Shown: in pieces, positions 19,634 through 27,636 of the stretch
How positions within the stretch are numbered: position 1 is the first letter of the stretch
Layout: every line of letters begins with the position of its first letter
Source: Streptomyces sp. NBC_00224
Lineage (GTDB): Bacteria > Actinomycetota > Actinomycetes > Streptomycetales > Streptomycetaceae
Length of the DNA stretch: 64,000 nucleotides
Direction: 5' to 3'
Assembly (NCBI RefSeq): GCF_041435195.1
Contig: NZ_CP108106.1
Coordinates: 2,852,001 to 2,916,000 of the forward strand
Made by a program: the position numbers and the translations under genes
Notes under the pieces: generated by a model
The model's database searches: none
What the model was told of the DNA's origin: nothing
What the model saw: the letters and a program-made list of their open reading frames with translations, nothing else

Positions 19634-20367
19634 CGGACTCGACCGTGGTGATCAGCCGCGCCGAGTACTGCGTGATCGCCTGCGCCGAGGCGTGGCGCGG
19701 CGACGGGGAGGTGCTGGCCAGTCCGATGGGCCTGATCCCGTCGCTCGGCGCGCGGCTGGCCCGGCGCACCTTCGCCCCGGACCTGCTGCTCACCGACGGC
19801 GAGGCGACGCTGGTCGGGGCGGACGGGGCGGCCGAGGGCTGGCTGCCGTACCGCCGCCATCTGACCATGGTCACCGGGGGCAGACGGCACGTGATGATGG
19901 GCGCGAGCCAGATCGACCGGTTCGGCAACCAGAACATCTCCTGCATCGGCGACTGGGCGGCGCCCACCCGCCAGTTGCTCGGGGTGCGCGGCGCCCCCGT
20001 CAACACCCTCAACAACCCGGTGAGTTACTGGATCCCGCGCCACTCCCCCCGGGTGTTCGTACCCGAGGTCGACATGGTGTGCGGCGTCGGCTACGACCGG
20101 GCGGCCGCCGCCGGGGCGCGTTACCACCGCATCCCCCGGGTCGTCAGCGACCTCGGCGTCCTCGACTTCGCCACACCCGGCCGCACGATGCGGCTGGCGT
20201 CGCTGCACCCCGGGGTGACGGTGGAACGGGTACGCGCGGCGACGGGCTTCGAGCTGACGGTGGAGGACAAAGTCCCGTACACGCGAGATCCGACTACTGA
20301 AGAACTGCACCTGATACGAGAGGTGCTGGACCCGGAGGGGCGGCGCGACGGGGAGGTCCGTCGCTGA
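19630..20367 (+). CDS. ipdB: COCHEA-CoA hydrolase beta subunit (IpdB)
   Basis: 245-residue beta subunit of the CoA-transferase-like heteromer. The segment VMMGASQIDRFGNQNIS is characteristic of IpdB and related beta subunits, and EVDMVCGVGYDR and the C-terminal VEDKVPYTRDPTTEEL region also fit. It starts inside the ipdA stop codon and its own stop overlaps the ipdC start. Together with IpdA it should hydrolyse the ring-C diketone CoA thioester. Catalytic residue assignment would need alignment. Confidence 0.88.
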   Translation: MTDSTVVISRAEYCVIACAEAWRGDGEVLASPMGLIPSLGARLARRTFAPDLLLTDGEATLVGADGAAEGWLPYRRHLTMVTGGRRHVMMGASQIDRFGNQNISCIGDWAAPTRQLLGVRGAPVNTLNNPVSYWIPRHSPRVFVPEVDMVCGVGYDRAAAAGARYHRIPRVVSDLGVLDFATPGRTMRLASLHPGVTVERVRAATGFELTVEDKVPYTRDPTTEELHLIREVLDPEGRRDGEVRR

Positions 20368-21434
20368 TGGAGACGGCACTGACCCGCCTGGTGGGGGTGC
20401 GGCACCCGATCGTACAGACGGGGATGGGGTGGGTGGCCGGTCCCCGTCTGGTGTCGGCCACGGCCGAAGCCGGGGCGCTGGGCATCCTCGCCTCGGCGAC
20501 GATGACCACGCGGGAGCTGCGCGCGGCGGTACGGGAGGTCAAGTCGCGTACGGACGCGCCGTTCGGGGTGAATCTGCGGGCGGACGCGGGGGACGCACGG
20601 GAGCGGGTGCGGATCATCGTGGAGGAGGGGGTACGGGTGGCGTCCTTCGCGCTCGCCCCCTCGCGGGAGCTGATCGCCTCGCTCAAGGACGCCGGGGTGG
20701 TGGTCGTGCCGTCCGTCGGGGCGCGGCGGCACGCCGAGAAGGTGGCGGCGTGGGGCGCGGACGCGGTGATCGTGCAGGGCGGGGAGGGCGGCGGGCACAC
20801 CGGCGAGGTGGCGACGACGGTCCTGCTGCCGCAGGTCGTGGACGCGGTGGACATCCCGGTGGTGGCGGCCGGGGGCTTCCACGACGGGCGCGGGCTCGTG
20901 GCGGCGTTGGCGTACGGGGCGGCGGGGGTCGCGATGGGCACGCGGTTCCTGCTCACGTCGGACTCTCCGGTGCCGGATGCGGTGAAGGCGCGGTATCTGG
21001 CGGCGGGGGTGTCCGATGTGATCGTGACGCGGGCGGTGGACGGGTTGCCGCACCGCATGCTCCGCACGGAGCTGGTGGCGTCGCTCGAACGGGCCGGGCG
21101 GGTGCGTTCGCTGGTCTCGGCCGTGCGGCACGCGGCGGCGTTCCGCTCGCTGTCGGGCTCGTCGTGGGCCCGCCTCGTCGCGGACGGCCGCGCGCTGCGC
21201 CACGGCAAGGACCTGACGTGGAGTCAGGTGCTGCTCGCGGCGAATACGCCGATGCTGCTGCGGGCGTCGATGGTGGAGGGGCGGGTGGAGGCGGGGGTGA
21301 TGGCGTCGGGGCAGGTGGCGGGGGTGATCGAGGATCTGCCGAGTGTGGGGGAGCTGGTGGGGCGGGTGATGCGGGAGGCGACGGCGACGCTGTCGACCCT
21401 CCGGGACCTGGGCCCCACCCCGCCCCTTCCCTAA
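20367..21434 (+). CDS. ipdC: IpdC-like FMN oxidoreductase (nitronate monooxygenase family)
   Basis: 355-residue TIM-barrel flavoprotein of the nitronate monooxygenase/enoyl reductase family: HPIVQTGMGWVAGPRLVSATAEAG at the N-terminus, GGEGGGHTGE and VVAAGGFHDGRGLVAALAYGA as FMN phosphate-binding segments. In the mycobacterial locus IpdC acts on a hydroxylated HIP-derived CoA ester. It ends the plus-strand operon. Its last residues (GPTPPLP and stop) are written by a copy of the 38-bp repeat seen at 46211, 49162 and 63264, so the native C-terminus may have been replaced. Confidence 0.85.
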   Translation: METALTRLVGVRHPIVQTGMGWVAGPRLVSATAEAGALGILASATMTTRELRAAVREVKSRTDAPFGVNLRADAGDARERVRIIVEEGVRVASFALAPSRELIASLKDAGVVVVPSVGARRHAEKVAAWGADAVIVQGGEGGGHTGEVATTVLLPQVVDAVDIPVVAAGGFHDGRGLVAALAYGAAGVAMGTRFLLTSDSPVPDAVKARYLAAGVSDVIVTRAVDGLPHRMLRTELVASLERAGRVRSLVSAVRHAAAFRSLSGSSWARLVADGRALRHGKDLTWSQVLLAANTPMLLRASMVEGRVEAGVMASGQVAGVIEDLPSVGELVGRVMREATATLSTLRDLGPTPPLP

Positions 21435-21450
21435 ACCCTCCGGGGGTGGG
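21412..21450 (-). repeat. GC-rich 38-bp repeat, inverted copy at the ipdC 3' end
   Basis: The minus strand reads as the unit CCACCCCCGGAGGGTTT then AGGGAAGGGGCGGGGTGG. It matches copies at 46211-46252, 49162-49200 and 63264-63303. The ipdC stop codon (21432-21434) is inside it. Confidence 0.75.
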
Positions 21451-21543
21451 AGGGGGGTGGAGGTGGGCTTTCCCGGGGGCTACGCCCCCGGACCCCCGGG
21501 CGGGGCTGCGCCCGGCCGCCGTTCGCCTGCGGGCCGTCCGTGG

Positions 21544-21643
21544 CTGGTCGCGCAGTTCCCCGCGCCCCTCAAATGCCGCTGCGCGCCATCCCCTGGGCGC
21601 CCCGGAGGGGCGCTTCCAGGGGCGCGGGGAACTGCGCGACCAG
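21544..21643. repeat. dispersed inverted repeat, copy 3
   Basis: Perfect 26-base arms 21544-21569 and 21618-21643 with a small internal GCGCCCCGGAGGGGCGC hairpin. It lies between the convergent ipdC and helicase genes, 109 and 85 bases past their stops. The rest of 21435-21728 holds only GGGGCGAAGCCCC-type short palindromes. Confidence 0.9.
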
Positions 21644-21728
21644 CCCCCACCGGGCCCGCAGACAAACACGGGGCCCGGGGCGAAGCCCCGCAACGGGGTG
21701 TGGGGGCTGAAACCGGTGGAAGATCCGG

Positions 21729-23321
21729 CTACGCCGGCGTGCTGCGGCGGCCGCCCGACTGGGGGCGGCCACGGCGCGCGCCGCCGGCCTGGGCGCGGGC
21801 GCCCTGGGACTGGGCACCCCGGGCCGCGCCCTGGGACTGCCCACCCCGGCCACCCTGGGCGGAGCCCTGCGTGCGGCCACCCTGGGTGGAGCCCTGCGTA
21901 CGGGCGCCCTGGGACTGGCCCGTGCGGCCCGACGACGTGCGGGAGCCCGAGCGGGCGCCCCGGCTCCGGGTGCGGGTACCCGACGGCGGCGTCGGGGCGG
22001 GGACCTCGACCACGACCGGCACGCCGGACGGCTCGCGCGCGCCCGTGACCCGTACCAGCTCCTCGTCGCTCGACTTCACCGCCGCCGTCCGGGGACGGAT
22101 CCCCGCGAACGTCATCAGACGGCTCATCTCGCGCTTCTGCTCGGGCAGGACCAGCGTCACGACGCTGCCCGACTCGCCCGCGCGGGCGGTGCGGCCGCCC
22201 CGGTGGAGGTAGTCCTTGTGGTCCGTGGGCGGGTCGACGTTGACGACCAGGTCGAGGTCGTCGACGTGGATGCCGCGCGCCGCCACGTTCGTCGCGACGA
22301 GCGCGGTGACCTGGCCGTTCTTGAACTGCTCAAGGGTGCGGTTGCGCTGCGGCTGGGAGCGGCCGCCGTGCAGGCCCCCCGCCCGTACGCCGCTCGCGAG
22401 CAGCCGCTTGACCAGCCGGTCGACCGAACGCTTGGTGTCCAGGAACATGATCACCCGGCCGTCGCGCGCCGCGATCCGCGCGGTGACGGCCTTCTTGTCG
22501 GTCTCGTCCTGGATGTAGAGGACGTGGTGTTCCATCGTCGTGACCGCGCCCGCCGACGGGTCCACCGAGTGGACGACCGGGTCGGTCAGGAACATGCGGA
22601 CCAGGCGGTCGATGTTCTTGTCCAGGGTCGCCGAGAACAGCATCCGCTGACCACCCGGCTCCACCTGCTTCAGCAGCGCCACGACCTGCGGCATGAAGCC
22701 CATGTCGGCCATCTGGTCGGCCTCGTCGAGCACGGTGATCCGCACCTGGCCGAGCACGCAGTCGCCGCGCTCTATGAGGTCCTTGAGACGGCCGGGCGTC
22801 GCCACGAGCACCTCGGCGCCGCGCCGCAGCGCGTTCGCCTGCTTGGTGAGCGAGAGCCCGCCCACGACCGTGGTCAGGCGCAGGTTGACGGCCGTGGCGT
22901 ACGGCGTCAGCGCGTCGGTGACCTGCTGGGCCAGCTCACGCGTCGGCACGAGTACGAGGGCGAGCGGCGCCTTCGGCTCGGCGCGGTGGCCGGCCGTACG
23001 GGCGAGGAGCGCGAGGCCGAAGGCGAGGGTCTTGCCCGAGCCCGTGCGGCCCCGGCCGAGGATGTCGCGGCCCGCGAGGGAGTTCGGCAGGGTCGCGGCC
23101 TGGATCGGGAACGGCTCGGTGACGCCCTGCGCGGCCAGCGTCTTGAGGAGCGCCGCGGGCATGTCGAGGTCGTCGAAACCGGCCACCGAGGGCAGCGCGG
23201 GCGTGACCGTTTCCGGCAACGTGAATTCGCCCTGCGGCTGCACGGTCCGGCCGCGCGCGGCGTTCGCGGCGGGCTTGGCGGAGCTGGAGGTGGAGCGCTT
23301 GCGGGGGGTCATACGCGTCAT
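21729..23321 (-). CDS. DEAD-box RNA helicase with disordered Q/G/R-rich tail
   Basis: 530-residue ATP-dependent RNA helicase. Core motifs in order: Q-motif (PFPIQAATLP), Walker A GRTGSGKT, PTRELAQQV, TPGRL, DEAD in VLDEADQM, SAT, VATNVAARGIHVDDL, and HRGGRTARAG. The last 120 residues are a low-complexity tail of repeated QSQGAR, TQGG and QGSAQGG units with RGG-like pieces, likely RNA-binding and disordered. The ATG at 23321 has AGGAAGG about 10 bases upstream. It follows a cold-shock protein gene in the same direction, fitting a role in unwinding structured RNA in the cold. It interrupts the steroid locus and has no catabolic role that I can see. Confidence 0.93.
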   Translation of the reverse strand: MTRMTPRKRSTSSSAKPAANAARGRTVQPQGEFTLPETVTPALPSVAGFDDLDMPAALLKTLAAQGVTEPFPIQAATLPNSLAGRDILGRGRTGSGKTLAFGLALLARTAGHRAEPKAPLALVLVPTRELAQQVTDALTPYATAVNLRLTTVVGGLSLTKQANALRRGAEVLVATPGRLKDLIERGDCVLGQVRITVLDEADQMADMGFMPQVVALLKQVEPGGQRMLFSATLDKNIDRLVRMFLTDPVVHSVDPSAGAVTTMEHHVLYIQDETDKKAVTARIAARDGRVIMFLDTKRSVDRLVKRLLASGVRAGGLHGGRSQPQRNRTLEQFKNGQVTALVATNVAARGIHVDDLDLVVNVDPPTDHKDYLHRGGRTARAGESGSVVTLVLPEQKREMSRLMTFAGIRPRTAAVKSSDEELVRVTGAREPSGVPVVVEVPAPTPPSGTRTRSRGARSGSRTSSGRTGQSQGARTQGSTQGGRTQGSAQGGRGGQSQGAARGAQSQGARAQAGGARRGRPQSGGRRSTPA

Positions 23322-23364
23322 ACGGAAATTGCCTTCCTGGGCCCGGTGGACGGACAGCACGCAA

Positions 23365-23399
23365 GCCGGGACCCGCACCTGCGCGGTGCGGGCCCCGGC
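23365..23399 (-). terminator. hairpin between csp and helicase genes
   Basis: 14-base arms 23365-23378 and 23386-23399; the single mismatch is a G-U pair in the minus-strand transcript. It lies 17 bases after the csp stop and probably limits readthrough or stabilises the csp mRNA. Confidence 0.65.
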
Positions 23400-23415
23400 T
23401 CGGAATTCGCCGTGA

Positions 23416-23619
23416 TCAGGCGGGGAGGATGTTCTCCGCCTGCAGGCCCTTCTGACCCTGGGTGACCTCGAAGGAGACCTTCTGGCCCTCAAGGAGCTCA
23501 CGGAAGCCGGAGGAGGCGATGTTCGAGTAGTGGGCGAAGACGTCCGGGCCGCCACCGTCCTGCTCGATGAAGCCGAAGCCCTTTTCCGAGTTGAACCACT
23601 TCACGGTGCCAGTAGCCAT
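23416..23619 (-). CDS. cold-shock protein (CspA family)
   Basis: 67-residue single OB-fold nucleic-acid-binding protein. RNP1 is KGFGFIEQ and RNP2 is [18 protein letters not shown] at the start is the family signature. The ATG at 23619 has AGGAG about 7 bases upstream; an in-frame start 10 codons earlier gives a non-conserved extension. It probably acts as an RNA chaperone or antiterminator. A 9-bp hairpin lies in its leader and a strong hairpin follows its stop. The helicase downstream may be co-transcribed at reduced level. Confidence 0.95.
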   Translation of the reverse strand: MATGTVKWFNSEKGFGFIEQDGGGPDVFAHYSNIASSGFRELLEGQKVSFEVTQGQKGLQAENILPA

Positions 23620-23674
23620 GTCATTCTCCTGAATAGGTAGGGGCCCCATCCGGAGAAAGCCGGAAAAACAATAA

Positions 23675-23704
23675 TGCGCCTGAGGAACATTCCCGTCAGG
23701 CGCA
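23675..23704 (-). promoter_or_regulatory. hairpin in the csp 5' leader
   Basis: Perfect 9-base arms TGCGCCTGA and TCAGGCGCA around 12 bases, ending 55 bases upstream of the csp ATG in an AT-rich stretch. It could be a temperature-responsive leader element. A terminator for the fadA6 side is unlikely because fadA6 is transcribed away from its own stop at 23808 towards this site, so it could also end that transcript. Confidence 0.4.
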
Positions 23705-23807
23705 CATAAAGTCTATGGGTACCAAAACTGCAACGGAGAAACTGTACCACGTCACCCCCTCAGGGGCAGGTGCGGCCGTGTGGGCCGCACCACTCCCCCG
23801 GGCCCGG

Positions 23808-24965
23808 TCAGAGGCGCTCGATCACCGTCACGTTCGCCTGGCCACCGCCCTCGCACATCGTCTGGAGGCCGAGGCGGCCGCCCGTGCGCTCCAGCTCGTG
23901 CAGCAGCGTCGTCATCAGCCGTACACCGGTGGCCCCCAAAGGGTGACCGAGCGCGATGGCGCCCCCGTTGACGTTGACCTTCGCCGGGTCCGCGCCGGTC
24001 TCCTTCAGCCAGGCGAGCACCACCGGCGCGAAGGCCTCGTTGATCTCGACCAGGTCGATCGCGTCGATCGTCAGGCCCGTCTTCTTCAGCGCGTACGCCG
24101 TCGCCGGGATCGGCGCCGAGAGCATTCGGATGGGGTCCTCGCCACGTACCGAGAGGTGGTGGATCCGGGCGCGCGGGGTGAGCCCGTGCTCCCGTACGGC
24201 CCGCTCGCTCGCCAGGAGCATCGCCGCCGCGCCGTCCGAGACCTGGGAGGAGCACGCGGCGGTGATCGTGCCGCCCTCGACGACCGGCTTCAGGGCGGCC
24301 ATCTTCTCCGGGGTCGTGTCGCGGCGCGGCCCCTCGTCGACGCGCACGTCGCCGTACGGCACGGTCTCGCGTACGAAACGGCCCTCGTCGACCGCCCGGA
24401 TCGCGCGCCGGTGCGAGCGGAGCGCGAACTCCTCCTGGTCCTGGCGGCTGATCCCCCACTTGTGCGCGATGAGCTCGGCGCCGTGGAACTGGTTGACCGG
24501 CTGGTCGCCGTACCGCGCCCGCCAGCCGGCCGAGCCGGCGAACGGGCCCTCGGTCAGGCCGAGCGGCTCGGCCGCCTGCCGGGAGGCGAAGGCGATCGGG
24601 ATCATCGACATGTTCTGGGTGCCGCCCGCGACCACCAGGTCCTGGGTGCCGGAGAGCACGGCCTGCGCGGCGAAGTGCACGGCCTGCTGGGACGAGCCGC
24701 ACTGGCGGTCGACGGTGACGCCCGGCACCTCCTGCGGCAGCCCGGCCGCCAGCCACGCCGTCCGCGCGATGTCCCCGGCCTGCGGCCCGACCGCGTCGAG
24801 GCAGCCGAAGACGACGTCCTCGACGGCGGCCGGGTCGATCCCGCAGCGCTCGACGAGCGCGCCGAGCACATGCGCCCCCAGATCCGCCGGATGGACGCCC
24901 GCGAGCCCGCCCCCGCGCCGCCCCACCGGGGTGCGCACCGCTTCGACTATGTATGCCTCGGCCAT
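23808..24965 (-). CDS. fadA6: thiolase, FadA6-like acetyl-CoA acyltransferase
   Basis: 385-residue thiolase that would cleave a 3-ketoacyl-CoA produced after steroid ring opening. The nucleophile is Cys89 (DRQCGSSQQA), with NEAFAP, His in GGAIALGHPLGATG and the second catalytic Cys in QTMCEGGGQANVT. It is third in the minus-strand unit SDR-tetR-thiolase, 27 bases after tetR. The homologous position in M. tuberculosis is fadA6 (Rv3556c) next to kstR2 (Rv3557c), which supports the name. Confidence 0.87.
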   Translation of the reverse strand: MAEAYIVEAVRTPVGRRGGGLAGVHPADLGAHVLGALVERCGIDPAAVEDVVFGCLDAVGPQAGDIARTAWLAAGLPQEVPGVTVDRQCGSSQQAVHFAAQAVLSGTQDLVVAGGTQNMSMIPIAFASRQAAEPLGLTEGPFAGSAGWRARYGDQPVNQFHGAELIAHKWGISRQDQEEFALRSHRRAIRAVDEGRFVRETVPYGDVRVDEGPRRDTTPEKMAALKPVVEGGTITAACSSQVSDGAAAMLLASERAVREHGLTPRARIHHLSVRGEDPIRMLSAPIPATAYALKKTGLTIDAIDLVEINEAFAPVVLAWLKETGADPAKVNVNGGAIALGHPLGATGVRLMTTLLHELERTGGRLGLQTMCEGGGQANVTVIERL

Positions 24966-24992
24966 TCCCGACTCCCTTGACCTGCCAGCGGA

Positions 24993-25607
24993 TTACTCTC
25001 GTACGGCGATTCCGTCCAGCACCATCGACAGGTACTGGCGGGCGATCTCCTCCGGGCTGTGCTGTCCGCCGGGCCGGTACCAGGACGCGGCCACCCACAC
25101 CGTGTCGCGGACGAACCGGTAGGTGAGCCGGACGTCCAGGTCCGCGCGGAACGCGTTCGCCGCGACCCCGCGCTCCAGGGTCCCCAGCCACGCCTGTTCG
25201 AACTTCCGCTGCGAGTCGGCGAGGTAGCCGAAGCGCGGCAGCGCGGTGAGGTGCCTGGACTCCTTCTGGTAGATCGCGACGGCGGCCCGGTGCCGGTCGA
25301 TCTCCCGGAAGGACTCGGTGACCAGGGCCTCGATGGTCTCGCGCGGGCCGAGCCCGGCCGCGAGGACGGCGTCGTACCCCTCCCACAGCTCGGTCAGGAA
25401 GGTGGAGAGGATCTCGTCGAGCATCGATTCCTTGGAATCGAAGTGGTAGTAGAGGCTGCCCGCGAGCATGCCCGCCTCGTCGGCGATCCTGCGGACGGTG
25501 GTGGCGTTGTAGCCCTGGGCGGCGAACACCTCGGCCGCGGTGGCGAGGAGTTCTCCGCGCCGCTCGGGCACGGCGGTCACCTGGGGCTTCTTCTTGTTCG
25601 CTGGCAC
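24993..25607 (-). CDS. kstR2: TetR-family repressor, KstR2-like
   Basis: 204-residue TetR regulator. The N-terminal helix-turn-helix (RRGELLATAAEVFAAQGYNATTVRRIADEAGMLAGSLYYHF in pieces) is typical, followed by an all-helical ligand domain. Gene context (between an IpdF-like SDR and a FadA6-like thiolase) is that of KstR2, which represses HIP-catabolic genes and is released by HIP-CoA. The two near-identical palindromes at 17989 and 26428 are its probable operators, making it autoregulatory through the second. Spacing to both neighbours is under 30 bases. Confidence 0.82.
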   Translation of the reverse strand: MPANKKKPQVTAVPERRGELLATAAEVFAAQGYNATTVRRIADEAGMLAGSLYYHFDSKESMLDEILSTFLTELWEGYDAVLAAGLGPRETIEALVTESFREIDRHRAAVAIYQKESRHLTALPRFGYLADSQRKFEQAWLGTLERGVAANAFRADLDVRLTYRFVRDTVWVAASWYRPGGQHSPEEIARQYLSMVLDGIAVRE

Positions 25608-25622
25608 GCGCCCATTCTGGCC

Positions 25623-26411
25623 CTACGCGTGCTGGCTGCTGACGGCGACGACTTCGCCGGTCATGTACGAGGAGTAGTCGCTGGCCAGGAAGACGACGAC
25701 GTTGGCCACCTCCCACGGCTCGGCGTACCGCCCGAAGGCCTCCCGCGCGGCGAGTTCGTCGAGGAGCTCGGCGGAGGTGACCTTGGCGAGGTGGGGGTGC
25801 ATGGCGAGGGAGGGCGAGACCGCGTTGACCCGCACTCCGTGGGCGGCCGCCTCGATCGCCGCGCAGCGGGTGAGCGCCATGACGCCCGCCTTGGCGGCGG
25901 CGTAGTGGGCCTGCCCGGCCTGGGCGCGCCAGCCGACGACGGACGCGTTGTTGACGATCACGCCGCCCCGGCCGGCGGCTCGATAGGCGCGCAGGGCCGC
26001 CCTGGTGCACCGGAAGGTGCCGTTGAGGGTGACGTCGAGGACCCGGTCCCACTGCTCGTCGCTCATGTCGGCCAGCTCGGCCGTGCCGCCCAGGCCCGCG
26101 TTGTTGACGACGACGTCGAGGCGGCCGTGGAGCCGTACCGCCTCGGCGAAGAGCGCGCGCACCTGTGCGTCGTCGGTGACGTCGCAGGGCAGCGCGGCCA
26201 CGGCGCCGGCGCCGAACTCGGCCGCCAGGGCCTCCTCGGTCTCCTTGAGCCTGCGCGCGTGCGCGTCGCTCACCAGCACCCGCGCGCCCTCCTCAAGGAA
26301 CCTGCGGGCGGTCGCGCCGCCGATCCCGGCCCCGGCGGCGGCGGTGACGACGGCGGTGCGGCCGTCGAGGAGACCGTGCCCGGGCACGTACGGAACCTTG
26401 TTGTCGGTCAC
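25623..26411 (-). CDS. ipdF: SDR-family oxidoreductase, IpdF-like
   Basis: 262-residue SDR. The cofactor loop is AAAGAGIGGATARRF, with NNAG (VVNNAGLGG) and the catalytic Ser (NASVVGW) and Tyr-x-x-x-Lys (HYAAAKAG). The N-terminus VPYVPGHGLLDGRTAVVT is distinctive. It is the first gene of the minus-strand unit ending in fadA6 and shares a divergent promoter region with the acyl-CoA dehydrogenase genes. Rv3559c (IpdF) occupies the same place near kstR2 in M. tuberculosis and acts as a hydroxyacyl-CoA dehydrogenase; that function is inferred here from position. Confidence 0.8.
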   Translation of the reverse strand: MTDNKVPYVPGHGLLDGRTAVVTAAAGAGIGGATARRFLEEGARVLVSDAHARRLKETEEALAAEFGAGAVAALPCDVTDDAQVRALFAEAVRLHGRLDVVVNNAGLGGTAELADMSDEQWDRVLDVTLNGTFRCTRAALRAYRAAGRGGVIVNNASVVGWRAQAGQAHYAAAKAGVMALTRCAAIEAAAHGVRVNAVSPSLAMHPHLAKVTSAELLDELAAREAFGRYAEPWEVANVVVFLASDYSSYMTGEVVAVSSQHA

Positions 26412-26427
26412 GTCCGCAGGCTAACCT

Positions 26428-26441
26428 ACCAAACACTTGTT
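26428..26441. promoter_or_regulatory. KstR2-like operator in the ipdF/fadE30 divergent promoter
   Basis: ACCAAACACTTGTT matches the motif AnCAAGnnCTTGnT at all but one specified base and differs from the 17989 site at one base. A further palindrome, GAACGCTTGTTC, follows at 26445-26456, giving a repeated CTTGTT half-site. Confidence 0.78.
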
Positions 26442-26487
26442 AGGGAACGCTTGTTCAGGGAACGGTCGCGAAGGGGCGGGCCCCGCA

Positions 26488-27636
26488 ATGGACTTGGACC
26501 ACACGGCCGAGGAGGACGCCTTCCGCGCCGAGGCGCGGGCGTGGCTCGCCGCCCATGTGCCGGCCGCGCCGCTCCCCTCCCTGGAGACGGCGGAGGGCTT
26601 CGCCGCGCACCGGGAGTGGGAGGCCGGGCTGTACGCCGGGCGCTGGTCGGCCGTCTCCTGGCCCGAGCGGTTCGGGGGCCGGGGCGCCGACATCTTCCGG
26701 TGGCTGGCCTTCGAGGAGGAGTACTGGGCGGCGGGCGCGCCCGGCCGGGTCTCCCAGAACGGCATCAGCCTGCTCGCACCGACGCTCTTCGACCACGGTA
26801 CGGAGGAACAGCGCGCCCGGGTGCTGCCGGACATGGCGAGCGGGGCGGTGGTGTGGGCGCAGGCCTGGTCGGAGCCGGAGGCCGGGTCCGACCTGGCGTC
26901 GCTGCGGTCCCGGGCCGTGCGCACGGACGGGGGCTGGCTGCTTTCGGGCCAGAAGACGTGGTCGTCGCGGGCCGCGTTCGCCGACCGCGCCTTCGGCATC
27001 TTCCGTACGGACCCGGCGGCGCCCCGGCCCCACCAGGGCCTGACCTACGTGATGTTCGACCTGCGGGCCCCCGGAGTCACCGTCCGCCCGATCGGCCGCC
27101 TCGACGGCAGGCCGGCGTTCGCGGAGCTGTTCCTGGACGAGGTGTTCGTCCCCGACGAGGACGTCATCGGGGAGCCGGGGCAGGGCTGGCGCATCGCGAT
27201 GTCCACGACCGGCAACGAGCGCGGGCTGACCCTGCGCTCCCCCGGCCGCTTCCTGGCCGCCGCCGACCGGCTCGTACGGCTGTGGCGCGAGCGCGGCGAG
27301 GACCGCGGGGCGCGCGACCGGGTGGCGGACGCAGTGATCGGGGCGCGGGCCTATCAGCTGTTCACGTACGCGGGCGCGTCCCGCTTCGCGGCGGGCGGGG
27401 AGATGGGCGCGGAGTCGAGCCTGAACAAGCTGTTCTGGTCGGAGTACGACATCGCGCTGCACGAGACGGCGCTGGAACTGCTGGGCGCGGAGGGCGAGTT
27501 GGCCCAGTCGCCCGACGGCTGGGGAGAGGGATACGTCTTCGCGCTCGCCGGACCCGTCTACGCCGGTACGAACGAGATCCAGCGCGACATCGTCGCCGAG
27601 CGCCTGCTCGGCCTCCCGAAGGGCCGCCCCCGATGA
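26488..27636 (+). CDS. fadE30: acyl-CoA dehydrogenase, FadE30-like
   Basis: 382-residue FAD-dependent acyl-CoA dehydrogenase: N-terminal helical domain, FAD-contacting WAQAWSEPEAGSDLASL and WLLSGQKTWSS, C-terminal helical domain ending YAGTNEIQRDIVAERLLGLPKG. The position of the medium-chain enzyme catalytic Glu is Ala here, so the base must come from elsewhere, as in other steroid FadE enzymes. The gene begins a plus-strand pair divergent from ipdF. By synteny with Rv3560c it would dehydrogenate the propionate side chain of HIP-CoA. ATG 26488 gives the conserved start with AAGGGG upstream. Confidence 0.82.
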   Translation: MDLDHTAEEDAFRAEARAWLAAHVPAAPLPSLETAEGFAAHREWEAGLYAGRWSAVSWPERFGGRGADIFRWLAFEEEYWAAGAPGRVSQNGISLLAPTLFDHGTEEQRARVLPDMASGAVVWAQAWSEPEAGSDLASLRSRAVRTDGGWLLSGQKTWSSRAAFADRAFGIFRTDPAAPRPHQGLTYVMFDLRAPGVTVRPIGRLDGRPAFAELFLDEVFVPDEDVIGEPGQGWRIAMSTTGNERGLTLRSPGRFLAAADRLVRLWRERGEDRGARDRVADAVIGARAYQLFTYAGASRFAAGGEMGAESSLNKLFWSEYDIALHETALELLGAEGELAQSPDGWGEGYVFALAGPVYAGTNEIQRDIVAERLLGLPKGRPR

